Source: Flavobacteriales bacterium
GTDB taxonomy: Bacteria; Bacteroidota; Bacteroidia; Flavobacteriales; UA16
Assembly (NCBI GenBank): GCA_002683735.1
Contig: NYTZ01000050.1
Coordinates: 12,849 to 19,202, forward strand
Reading direction: 5' to 3'
DNA: 6,354 nucleotides
Each line of letters starts with the position of its first letter. The stretch's first letter is position 1. The notes under the pieces are model-generated. The model was not told the origin of the DNA. It saw only the letters and a list, made by a program, of their open reading frames with translations, and did not search any database. Below are positions 1 to 5,899 of this stretch, piece by piece. The position numbers and the translations under genes are program-made.

Positions 1-848
1 ACTAGAATTCGCCGGTCGTCGCCTCCGGAAATGAGGGTGGCCGAGTCGGCCCACAGGAGGGCATTCACAGAACGGGTATGCCCTTTCATGCCAGGCCCAT
101 GCAGGCGCGCCGCTAACTCCAAAGTGGTCGCATCCCACACCGCCACCGACCTGTCCCGGGAGGCGGTGGCCACCCATCGCCCATCGGGAGACGCCACCGC
201 CCGGTAGATGGCCCCCTTATGGGCCTCGATGGACAGCAGTTCCGTCCAAGGTTCTTCTGCAGTGGACCACAATTTCAACCGGCCATCTACGCCGGCTGTG
301 GCCACAGCCGGCTTGCCGGGCCATGGCATCAGGACGCGAACACTGCCCTCATGGACATTGAGGATCCAACCGGTTTTGACATCGTGGATGCGGCCGAGGT
401 GGGTGCCCAATTTGCATGAATCTGCATCCTTGTCCCACAACAAACAACGAATGCGCCCCGGAACTTCCGCGAGGATTTCACCGGTTCTCCAGTTCCGCAG
501 GCGCCCATCTGCCCCGGCCGAAAGCACACCCTGAAATACGAATGTCCCGCCTTCATGTCCGGTCAGGACCTCAGTCCCTTTATCCGATCGGTGCACCATG
601 CCCCCTGAAGCGCCACCGGCCACCATTCCGTCATCGACGGCAGCGACCGAAAACAGCGCCTGGTCCGTCCGGGCCATGGCTTCGCCTGTGGCGTCCCAAT
701 TGGACAAGGCCCGGTCCCATTTGACCAGAAGTCCATCGCCTCCCACACTCCAGATGTGCCCACCAGCATCGCAGGCCAAGTCATAGACAGCCCTCTGGTG
801 GCCACGCCATTGGGCCACACATTGCCATGGAGATGCAGATGCCTTCAT
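1..848 (-). CDS. WD40 repeat beta-propeller protein, 3' end outside window
   Basis: The minus strand is open from an ATG at 848 to the left edge, giving 282 residues with no stop. The translation begins MKASASPWQCVAQWRGHQRA and carries about seven WD40-type blades of roughly 35-40 residues. Recognisable units include GHQRAVYDLA...SVGGDGLLVKWD (blade 1), GHEGGTF...SAGADGRLRNWR, HEGSVRVL...TAGVDGRLKLWS, HKGAIYRAVASPDGRWVATASRDRSVAVWD and, at the edge, GHTRSVNALL...LISGGDDRRI. Blades 2 and 4 are degenerate. Seven blades suggest that only a short C-terminal piece is missing. No signal peptide is seen, so it is probably cytoplasmic. WD40 propellers are protein-interaction scaffolds; nothing here identifies the partner. 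The start lies 34 bp downstream of the ung stop on the same strand, so the two are probably co-transcribed. I chose this start because the first blade begins soon after it; upstream in-frame codons add only nonspecific sequence. Confidence 0.88.
   Translation of the reverse strand, partial: MKASASPWQCVAQWRGHQRAVYDLACDAGGHIWSVGGDGLLVKWDRALSNWDATGEAMARTDQALFSVAAVDDGMVAGGASGGMVHRSDKGTEVLTGHEGGTFVFQGVLSAGADGRLRNWRTGEILAEVPGRIRCLLWDKDADSCKLGTHLGRIHDVKTGWILNVHEGSVRVLMPWPGKPAVATAGVDGRLKLWSTAEEPWTELLSIEAHKGAIYRAVASPDGRWVATASRDRSVAVWDATTLELAARLHGPGMKGHTRSVNALLWADSATLISGGDDRRIL
292..313. repeat. Perfect 22-bp palindrome inside the WD40 gene
   Basis: Bases 292-313 equal their own reverse complement with no mismatch. 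The half-site is GCCGGCTGTGG and the centre lies between 302 and 303. The flanking pair (c291/t314) does not extend the symmetry. It sits in the WD40 coding region, where the minus strand reads KPAVATAG. It could form a cruciform or hairpin, or be a dyad for a dimeric DNA-binding protein, but its place inside a coding region makes a codon-driven coincidence possible. Confidence 0.6.
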
Positions 849-882
849 GGGACAAAGGTGCCCCACGTGAGGCTGGACTTCA

Positions 883-1584
883 TCACCATGGGGCGCCAAA
901 CCATCGGATTGGGGATTCTCCCTTCTCAACCAGCCAACGGTTCACCGCGCTGAAGTGTCCACACCCCAGAAAACCGCGGTGCGCGCTGAGCGGACTCGGG
1001 TGCGGTGCCTGCAACACCAAGTGTTCCGGGTGAAGTCGGCCAACCCCGGATGCGTGACGTCGGGCGTGCCGCCCCCACAACAAAAAGGCCACAGGTCGGT
1101 GCATGAGGGTGCCCAAAACGGCTTCGGTCAAGGACTGCCATCCAAAGGCCGAATGGCTGCCCGGGGCGCCGGGTGCCACCGTCAGTACGTCGTTGAGCAG
1201 CAGCACGCCTTGTTTTGCCCAGCCTTCGAGGTTTCCGGAGCCAGGCGGCGTCCCCCCCACATCTGCGGCGATCTCTCTGTAGATGTTACGCAGCGAAGGT
1301 GGCAAGGGCCAGCCATCCGGGACGGAAAAAGAAAGCCCTTGCGCTTGGCCCACCCCGTGGTAGGGGTCCTGACCCAAGATGACCACGCGCACGTTCTCCG
1401 GTCGACCCACTGCTTCCAGTGCCCGGAACCAAAAGGAGGGCCCCGGAAGGCAGGTCCCGGACCGGACGGCGTCGTCAAGTTGCTCTTGAAGGCCTATGGG
1501 GATGGCCTGCTCCAAATCTTGCCATCCCGGCATCCCTGACAAGAGGGCGCGCAGATCCGACGGAGGTAAAGCTTTCAACGACAT
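883..1584 (-). CDS. ung: Uracil-DNA glycosylase, family 1 (UNG)
   Basis: This 233-residue protein removes uracil from DNA by cleaving the N-glycosidic bond, the first step of base excision repair. It contains the family-1 signature VILGQDPYHG (about residues 67-77), in which the Asp at 73 activates the catalytic water. It also has QGLSFSVPDGWPLPPSLRNIYREI (82-105), the LLLN base-recognition segment (128-131), FLLWGRHA (167-174), and the DNA-intercalating loop HPSPLSAHRGF followed by GCGHFSAVN (195-215). The length fits the family (about 220-230). The usual LLLNTVLTVR reads LLLNDVLTVA here, a mild departure next to the conserved Asn. The start at 1584 (MSLKALPPSDL) gives a normal N-terminus. 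The frame stays open back to 1887, but that stretch lies antisense to the helicase and resembles no UNG. It is the first gene of a probable two-gene unit with the WD40 gene and is divergent from the helicase. Confidence 0.96.
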   Translation of the reverse strand: MSLKALPPSDLRALLSGMPGWQDLEQAIPIGLQEQLDDAVRSGTCLPGPSFWFRALEAVGRPENVRVVILGQDPYHGVGQAQGLSFSVPDGWPLPPSLRNIYREIAADVGGTPPGSGNLEGWAKQGVLLLNDVLTVAPGAPGSHSAFGWQSLTEAVLGTLMHRPVAFLLWGRHARRHASGVGRLHPEHLVLQAPHPSPLSAHRGFLGCGHFSAVNRWLVEKGESPIRWFGAPW

Positions 1585-1596
1585 GTGTGAAACCTT

Positions 1597-1604
1597 CGAA
1601 AATA
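1597..1604 (-). promoter_or_regulatory. Possible -7 box for ung
   Basis: The minus strand reads TATTTTCG, one mismatch from the Bacteroidota TAnnTTTG -7 consensus. It ends 12 nt before the ung ATG, a spacing similar to that of the helicase promoter on the other strand. No TTG lies at the expected 19-21 bp upstream, so this is weak. Confidence 0.3.
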
Positions 1605-1618
1605 GGGGCCCGCGCCAA

Positions 1619-1649
1619 TTGTCCTTGGCCATTCCTGTGGGTACTTTTG
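1619..1649 (+). promoter_or_regulatory. Bacteroidota-type promoter of the helicase gene
   Basis: TTG at 1619-1621 and TACTTTTG at 1642-1649 are separated by 20 bp. This matches the Bacteroidota primary sigma pattern of a TTG -33 element and a TAnnTTTG -7 element with all defined bases intact. The -7 box ends 10 nt before the ATG at 1660, so transcription should begin within a few bases of the start codon. That would make the mRNA leaderless or nearly so. No Shine-Dalgarno sequence is visible between the box and the ATG, which agrees with this. Confidence 0.6.
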
Positions 1650-1659
1650 CCGCCTCCCG

Positions 1660-3180
1660 ATGAAGATGGAAGCCGTCAAAGACAAGCTGATTTCGACCGA
1701 AGGCAAGCAGCTGTATGGCTACCAGGCCAAGGCAATCAAGGCCATCCTCGACCGCATGAGGAAGTTCCCCGAGAACTATAACGTCCTCTACCAACTTCCC
1801 ACTGGTGGCGGCAAAACCGTCATTTTCAGTGAGCTCGCCAAGCGCTTTATCCTCGAGATGGGCAAGAAGGTCCTGATTCTGACCCACCGCATCGAATTGC
1901 TGGGCCAGACGAGCCGCATGCTGTCGGATATCGGCGTCGACAACAAAATCATCGACTCAAAGGTGAAAGTCCTCGAAGAGGATAAGGAACACTGGTGTTT
2001 CGTGGCCATGGTGGAGACCCTGAACAACCGCCTCAACGACGAGCACATCACATTTGACAACCTGGGCCTGGTGGTCATTGACGAAGCACACTACAACAGC
2101 TTCCGCAAACTCTTCAAGCATTTCGACGAGCAGATTTTGCTCGGCGTCACGGCAACCCCGTTGTCGAGCAACATCAAGCTCCCACTGAAGGACAACTACC
2201 AGGAACTCATCGTGGGGGAAAGCATCTCCAAACTGGTCGATGAGGGGTACCTCGCCAAAGCGAAGACCTACAGTTACGACGTCAACCTCAAGTCACTGAA
2301 AGTGGGCATTAATGGAGACTACACGGTCTCCAGCTCGGAGCGACTTTACGGCAACTACTTCATGCAGGAGAAGTTGCTCTACGCCTATGAGGAGAAAGCC
2401 AAAGGGACCAAGACCCTCATCTTTAACAACGGCATCCACACTTCGTTGATGGTGGCCCAGCTGTTTGAGGAAGAAGGCTACGAAATCCGTCACCTCGACA
2501 ACACCCACACAGAGAAGGAGCGTCAGGAAATACTCACGTGGTTCCACGAGAAGCCGGACGCCATCCTCACGTCGGTGAGCATCCTGACAACGGGATTCGA
2601 CGAACCGTCCGTCGAGACCATCATCCTGAACCGCGCCACGAAATCGCTCACCCTCTACCATCAGATGATTGGACGAGGATCCCGCGTATTTGGCAAGAAA
2701 AAGGATTTCACGGTCATCGACCTCGGCAACAACGCCCGGCGTTTCGGATTGTGGGATGCACACGTCAATTGGCAAGACATCTTTCGCGCACCGAACGCCT
2801 ACCTCGAAGGCCTTTACACAGACGAAGAGATCGAGGATACCTTCGTTTACGAAATGCCGGAGCGCCTCCAAAAGCTCTTCAAGCTTGAAGGCAAGGAGCC
2901 CTTCATGATGAAAGACACTTACGTGGAGGTCACACGCAAGGGCCAGCGCCCCAAGGCCGCCATTGATGTCAGCCTCGCCAATCATGTCGACATGATTGCC
3001 AAGGTCGCCGAGGACGAATTCCACGCCATCGAGCTCATTGGTGAACTTGACGGGGACATCGAGCAGCGCATTCGGGACTACACCAAATGCATTGCAAAGA
3101 CCACGGACAACTACCGTCAGTGGCTCATTGAGGAGTACTGCCGCAAGTTGCGCATGGAACTGCGCCAAGCGTTCGACTGA
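1660..3180 (+). CDS. Superfamily 2 DEAH-box helicase (SSL2/COG1061-like)
   Basis: This 506-residue protein has a full set of SF2 ATPase/translocase motifs. They are an N-terminal LYGYQAKAIKAIL (Q-like, 18-30), Walker A PTGGGKT (47-53), motif Ia LILTHRIELLGQ (72-83), motif II VVIDEAH (138-144), motif III GVTATP (162-167), motif IV KTLIFNN (251-257), motif V TTGFDEPSVETIILNRAT (310-327) and motif VI QMIGRGSR (335-342). The two RecA-like domains end near 365. The remaining 140 residues form a helical, charged C-terminal region (YTKCIAKTTDNYRQWL near 474-489) that I cannot assign to a named domain. It should unwind or translocate on nucleic acid using ATP; the substrate is unknown. No nuclease, methylase or restriction partner is nearby, so a defence role is not supported. 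ATG 1660 is chosen; ATG 1666 is an alternative that would allow a short leader. The gene prefers C-ending Asn, Asp, Ile and His codons and AAG for Lys, suggesting good expression or a distinct history. Confidence 0.93.
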   Translation: MKMEAVKDKLISTEGKQLYGYQAKAIKAILDRMRKFPENYNVLYQLPTGGGKTVIFSELAKRFILEMGKKVLILTHRIELLGQTSRMLSDIGVDNKIIDSKVKVLEEDKEHWCFVAMVETLNNRLNDEHITFDNLGLVVIDEAHYNSFRKLFKHFDEQILLGVTATPLSSNIKLPLKDNYQELIVGESISKLVDEGYLAKAKTYSYDVNLKSLKVGINGDYTVSSSERLYGNYFMQEKLLYAYEEKAKGTKTLIFNNGIHTSLMVAQLFEEEGYEIRHLDNTHTEKERQEILTWFHEKPDAILTSVSILTTGFDEPSVETIILNRATKSLTLYHQMIGRGSRVFGKKKDFTVIDLGNNARRFGLWDAHVNWQDIFRAPNAYLEGLYTDEEIEDTFVYEMPERLQKLFKLEGKEPFMMKDTYVEVTRKGQRPKAAIDVSLANHVDMIAKVAEDEFHAIELIGELDGDIEQRIRDYTKCIAKTTDNYRQWLIEEYCRKLRMELRQAFD

Positions 3181-3294
3181 ACGGTTGAGCTTGATGTAGC
3201 GGTCCTGGGCGGCCCCGTACTCAGCATCCACGCTGACAAATCCACGGCCCAAAGATTGGGCTGTTCCCTTGGCGACCAGTTCATTGAGGAGCAT
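3181..3294 (-). other. Spacer with coding-like minus-strand frame, unidentified
   Basis: The spacer after the helicase reads on the minus strand as an open frame from an ATG at 3294: MLLNELVAKGTAQSLGRG, continuing FVSVDAEYGAAQDRYIKLNR. By my count about 25 of 37 codons after the ATG end in G or C, while only about 15 of 37 have G or C in the middle position, the contrast expected of real coding DNA here. The frame has no stop at the helicase end and runs antisense beneath it to 2293, where it looks like a shadow. The ATG overlaps the kinase ATG head to head (3292-3295). I do not recognise the peptide. It may be a remnant of a gene end, a small antisense gene or chance. Confidence 0.25.
3244..3264 (+). 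terminator. Hairpin in helicase-kinase spacer, possible weak terminator
   Basis: GCCCAA at 3247-3252 pairs with TTGGGC at 3256-3261 around a 3-nt loop (AGA). Outer pairs C-G and A-T plus one G-T wobble extend the stem to 9 bp (3244-3264). It lies 63 nt after the helicase stop and 28 nt before the kinase ATG. No T-tract follows (TCCCTTGG), so intrinsic termination would be inefficient; it may only attenuate read-through. Confidence 0.3.
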
Positions 3295-4351
3295 GTCCCT
3301 CCCGACCTATCCCCTGGATTCCATGCTGATTCTGCTGCAAGCCGTGGGCGTGGTGTCCGTTGGCTTCGGCCTGTTGCGCTTGACCCCGCAGGAGCGCACA
3401 ACCGCACAGCAATGCCGGCAGGTGTTGGTCAGACGTCCCCACCCCGCTTGGGGTTGTGCATTGGCGTTCATCCTTGACGCGACATGGTTGTGGATGGCGC
3501 AATCGGGCCTGCTTCTTCTGGCCACAGGAATCATCTTGGCCAGCGCATGGACTTCGGACAAGGCAGTGTCCCGACACTTGGACTGGGAGCAACGGCGGCG
3601 GGCTCTGGAAGCGGGTCAGTGGAAGGCGCGCATTCCTGCAGAGCAGATGCAAATCCGCCGCGCTCATTGGCAAAGGGATGAATTGGCCCAGGTCGAGGCC
3701 CAAACCTTGCGACACTTGATGGACCCGCATTTCCTGTTCAACGCTTTGAATGGGGTCATGCAGCGATTTCTCCAAGATGACCCCACCGCCGCACAACGAC
3801 ACCTGTCGGCCTTCCGAAGGCTTTTGGTCCAACAAAACCAAGCCACACAGGATGGCTGGTGGACCGTTGAAGAGGAATGGGACGTCCTGAGAGATTACGT
3901 GGCACTGGAGTTGGATCGAATCGCGGCGACCATCGACGTAACGCTCTCTACCCTCGATCCATGCCTGTCGAAGGCACAAATCCCAGCATGGATGGCCCAG
4001 CCTCTGGTCGAAAATGCGCTCTGGCATGGCTTGTTGGGCGATGAGAGCGAATGTGGATGGGACCGTAAACTGTCCATTGAAGCCGTCCCCATCGCGCCAG
4101 ACCGCATCAAGATCGAGGTCCGAAATTCCCGCGACCCCAACGCCGCTTCACCCACCGCTGTCCCGCACATGCCGACATCGCCTCGGCGGCGACACGCGAG
4201 CGACCTAATTCGGCATCGGCTGCGGCTTTTGGGGCATGAATACCATGGACAGCTCTCCCTCACGCACACTGACATGGAGACGGTGGCGACCTTGCTGCTC
4301 CCCGTTCGTGAAACGCTGTGGAGAACGCCCGGGGTGAATCCACTGTCCTGA
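3293..4351 (+). CDS. LytS/YehU-type membrane sensor histidine kinase, ATP site degenerate
   Basis: This 352-residue protein has two or three N-terminal hydrophobic segments (about 11-30 and 53-87, the latter possibly a pair), then a basic, likely coiled linker (95-140). A His_kinase (PF06580-type) domain follows: LRHLMDPHFLFNALNGVMQ (139-157) with probable phospho-acceptor His146, and WTVEEEWDVLRDYVALELDRI (190-210). An N-box, AQPLVENALWHGL (235-247), has Asn241. The following ATP-lid part departs from the family: where an Asp-x-Gly-x-Gly box is expected it reads IEVRNSRDPNAAS (274-286), and the later glycine-rich box is ASDLIRHRLRLLG (302-314). ATP binding may be weakened or lost. No LytTR response regulator is adjacent, so it is an orphan here. 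ATG 3293 is chosen over an in-frame TTG at 3269, which adds eight residues, and over ATG 3323, which would begin inside the first hydrophobic segment. The SRPBCC gene follows after 39 bp. Confidence 0.87.
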   Translation: MSLPTYPLDSMLILLQAVGVVSVGFGLLRLTPQERTTAQQCRQVLVRRPHPAWGCALAFILDATWLWMAQSGLLLLATGIILASAWTSDKAVSRHLDWEQRRRALEAGQWKARIPAEQMQIRRAHWQRDELAQVEAQTLRHLMDPHFLFNALNGVMQRFLQDDPTAAQRHLSAFRRLLVQQNQATQDGWWTVEEEWDVLRDYVALELDRIAATIDVTLSTLDPCLSKAQIPAWMAQPLVENALWHGLLGDESECGWDRKLSIEAVPIAPDRIKIEVRNSRDPNAASPTAVPHMPTSPRRRHASDLIRHRLRLLGHEYHGQLSLTHTDMETVATLLLPVRETLWRTPGVNPLS

Positions 4352-4363
4352 GCCGCATGGCTC

Positions 4364-4371
4364 TATTTTGG
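4364..4371 (+). promoter_or_regulatory. Candidate -7 box for the SRPBCC gene
   Basis: TATTTTGG at 4364-4371 has one mismatch to TAnnTTTG and ends 19 nt before the ATG at 4391. At about 20 bp upstream there is only CTG (4342-4344 region) instead of TTG. It could give the small gene its own transcript in addition to read-through from the kinase gene. Confidence 0.35.
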
Positions 4372-4390
4372 TCATCACACTTGCTGAATC

Positions 4391-4807
4391 ATGAAACTCC
4401 AAACGGAGAACATCTACCAGGTCATCGAGCTCGCCGCCACCCCGGCCAAGGTCTTTGAGACCCTTCTCGATCAGGACGCACATGAAGCCTTTACGGGCAA
4501 AGAAGCCCTCATCCAGCCCCACGATGGAGGTGCTTTTTCACTGTGCAACCAAAACCAAAGCGGATACTTCCTGCACATCATCCAAAACAAGCGTCTCGTG
4601 ATGTCTTGGACCCATAAGAAACTGCCTGCGGGTCACTACACCACGGTGGACATGCGCTTGTCCAAAAGTGAATCTGGGGGCACCCGCCTGATCCTGAATC
4701 ACCTCGGCGTTCCAGCTGGAGACGACGGTTGGGTGACCGAAGCTTGGACCAAGTCATATTGGACTCCGCTCGCGCAGCACCTCGAGGCCGTTGCAGTGGT
4801 TGCCTGA
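4391..4807 (+). CDS. SRPBCC (AHSA1/START-like) domain protein
   Basis: This 138-residue single-domain protein has the order of an AHSA1-type SRPBCC fold. It starts with a strand and helix, IYQVIELAATPAKVFETLLD (8-27). Then come the HEAFTGKEALIQPHDGGAFSL region (31-51), the mid-domain strands GYFLHIIQNKRLVMSWTHK (about 57-75) and TTVDMRLSKSESGGTRLIL (83-101). NHLGVPAGDDGWVTEAWTKSYWTPLAQHLE closes with the long C-terminal helix. This fold encloses a hydrophobic cavity for lipids or other small ligands, or acts as an Hsp90 co-chaperone in AHSA1 itself; the ligand here is unknown. No signal peptide is seen, so it is cytoplasmic. It follows the kinase gene by 39 bp and may share its transcript. 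Its TGA (4805-4807) touches the tsaD stop on the other strand with no spacer. Confidence 0.87.
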   Translation: MKLQTENIYQVIELAATPAKVFETLLDQDAHEAFTGKEALIQPHDGGAFSLCNQNQSGYFLHIIQNKRLVMSWTHKKLPAGHYTTVDMRLSKSESGGTRLILNHLGVPAGDDGWVTEAWTKSYWTPLAQHLEAVAVVA

Positions 4808-5803
4808 TTAGGCCATCGGCCAACGCGGCAGAGGACCATCGCCCAACGCACCAGGTTCGCCCTTCATCGCCATGAATTGCCCGGTCATGGCAATCATGGC
4901 TCCATTGTCCGTGCAGTAACGGAATGGAGGAATGTGCACGTCCCAACCCCGGCGATCGCCGAGTTCAGTCACGGCTTTTCGCAGCCCCGAATTGGCACTG
5001 ACACCGCCTTGGATGGCGATCGCCTTTCGGCCGAATTGGTCTGCAGCCTGCTCCAATTTGTCGACGAGCAGGCCCACGATCGCGGATTGAAGAGACGCAC
5101 AGACATCGGCCTTCCACCCCTCTCGTCCCATGCCGATGCGCCCTTCCTTCTCGAGGTTGCGCAACACCGACGTCTTCAAGCCGCTGAAGCTGAAATCCAA
5201 GCCCGCCACACGTGGCGTGGCGAATTGGAAAGCCGCAGAATTCCCCTCCTTGGCCAAGCGGTCCACGACTGGGCCTCCTGGATACGGGAGGCCAATCATC
5301 TTCGCGACTTTGTCAAAGGCTTCCCCTGCCGCATCGTCCAAAGTGGTGCCCACAATGTCCAATGACCAGGGATCCGCCACATCCACCAACTGGGTGTGCC
5401 CTCCAGATACCGTGAGGGCCATCATGGGCTGTCGCGGGGGGTGAGCATCAGCCATCCAATGGGCCAAAACATGCGCCCGCATGTGGTGCACGGGCCACAT
5501 GGGGATGTCCAACGACCAAGCCAGACTGCGGGCAAAAGCACTGCCCACCAGCAGCGATCCGTTGAGACCGGGCCCCCGGGTGTACGCCACGCCATCCAGT
5601 TCTGAGAGGCCTACCCCGGCCTGTTCCATTGCAGTTTCGAAGACCGGCAGGATGTGACGTTGGTGCGCCCGGGAAGCGAATTCCGGCACCACCCCGCCGT
5701 ACTTGGCATGGATGTGCTGTGCAGCGGTGAACTGCGACAAGAGGACGTTGCCCCGGAGCACGGCAATGCTGGTGTCGTCACAGGAGCTTTCAATGCCGAG
5801 CAT
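4808..5803 (-). CDS. tsaD: tRNA N6-adenosine threonylcarbamoyltransferase subunit TsaD
   Basis: TsaD transfers the threonylcarbamoyl group from threonylcarbamoyl-AMP to A37 of ANN-decoding tRNAs, working with TsaB and TsaE in the cytoplasm. The 331-residue product shows the ASKHA/Kae1 hallmarks: LGIESSCDDTSIAV (2-15), YGGVVPEFASRAHQ (35-48), YTRGPGLNGSLLVG (74-87), the metal-binding HHMRAH with His107 and His111, ALTVSGGHTQLV (129-140), YPGGP (174-178), FSFSGLKTS (204-212), GGVSANSGLR (266-275) and the metal-ligand motif YCTDNGAM with Asp299. All key residues are present. I place the start at 5803 (MLGIESS) because family members begin just before this strand and the DNA upstream is AT-richer, like a control region. 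An in-frame ATG at 5869 would add 22 residues and leave only 30 bp to the divergent TamB-like gene. It converges on the SRPBCC gene with touching stop codons. Confidence 0.96.
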   Translation of the reverse strand: MLGIESSCDDTSIAVLRGNVLLSQFTAAQHIHAKYGGVVPEFASRAHQRHILPVFETAMEQAGVGLSELDGVAYTRGPGLNGSLLVGSAFARSLAWSLDIPMWPVHHMRAHVLAHWMADAHPPRQPMMALTVSGGHTQLVDVADPWSLDIVGTTLDDAAGEAFDKVAKMIGLPYPGGPVVDRLAKEGNSAAFQFATPRVAGLDFSFSGLKTSVLRNLEKEGRIGMGREGWKADVCASLQSAIVGLLVDKLEQAADQFGRKAIAIQGGVSANSGLRKAVTELGDRRGWDVHIPPFRYCTDNGAMIAMTGQFMAMKGEPGALGDGPLPRWPMA

Positions 5804-5899
5804 CAGCCGCTCGTCCACCACGACTACGCTGGGTTTCGATTGTTCAGATATCGCTTGCACGCTTGGCATCGTTTCTGTTGCGAATTTCGCAGGACCGCC
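5804..5899. promoter_or_regulatory. Divergent control region between tsaD and the tamB-like gene
   Basis: These 96 bp separate the chosen tsaD start from the TamB-like start. Bases 5831-5890 are visibly richer in A and T than the flanking genes, as expected for a two-way promoter region. I find no full TAnnTTTG on either strand. The nearest plus-strand match is GAATTTCG (5882-5889), with two mismatches and 10 nt before the ATG at 5900. Confidence 0.4.

Noticed and set aside
1..11. ACTAG followed by GAATTC at the left edge as possible cloning-vector sequence
   Set aside because: The bases continue the WD40 frame naturally (GGDDRRIL), as expected in the seventh blade, so no vector joint is needed.
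1585..1887. N-terminal extension of UNG to a 334-residue frame starting at 1887
   Set aside because: The added part lies antisense to the helicase N-terminus and the promoter region, and resembles no uracil-DNA glycosylase. The family-length start is at 1584.
2293..3180. Long minus-strand open frame opposite the 3' half of the helicase, considered as a gene
   Set aside because: Within the helicase gene it reads as the complement of strongly C/G-ending helicase codons, which creates open antisense frames. Only its first 38 codons, outside the helicase, are worth checking.
3286..3291. GAGGAG before the kinase ATG as a Shine-Dalgarno site
   Set aside because: It ends about one base before the ATG, too close for a working site, and Shine-Dalgarno use is weak in this phylum.
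1660..4351. Helicase plus kinase as a new anti-phage defence system
   Set aside because: There is no nuclease, methylase, toxin, CARF/TIR or similar effector nearby. The surroundings are housekeeping genes and the spacer contains a hairpin, so a defence role would be speculation.
4807..4824. GGCC-ATC-GGCC inverted repeat at the tsaD 3' end as a terminator
   Set aside because: The stem is only 4 bp, flanked by a mismatch, with no T-tract, and lies in tsaD coding sequence.
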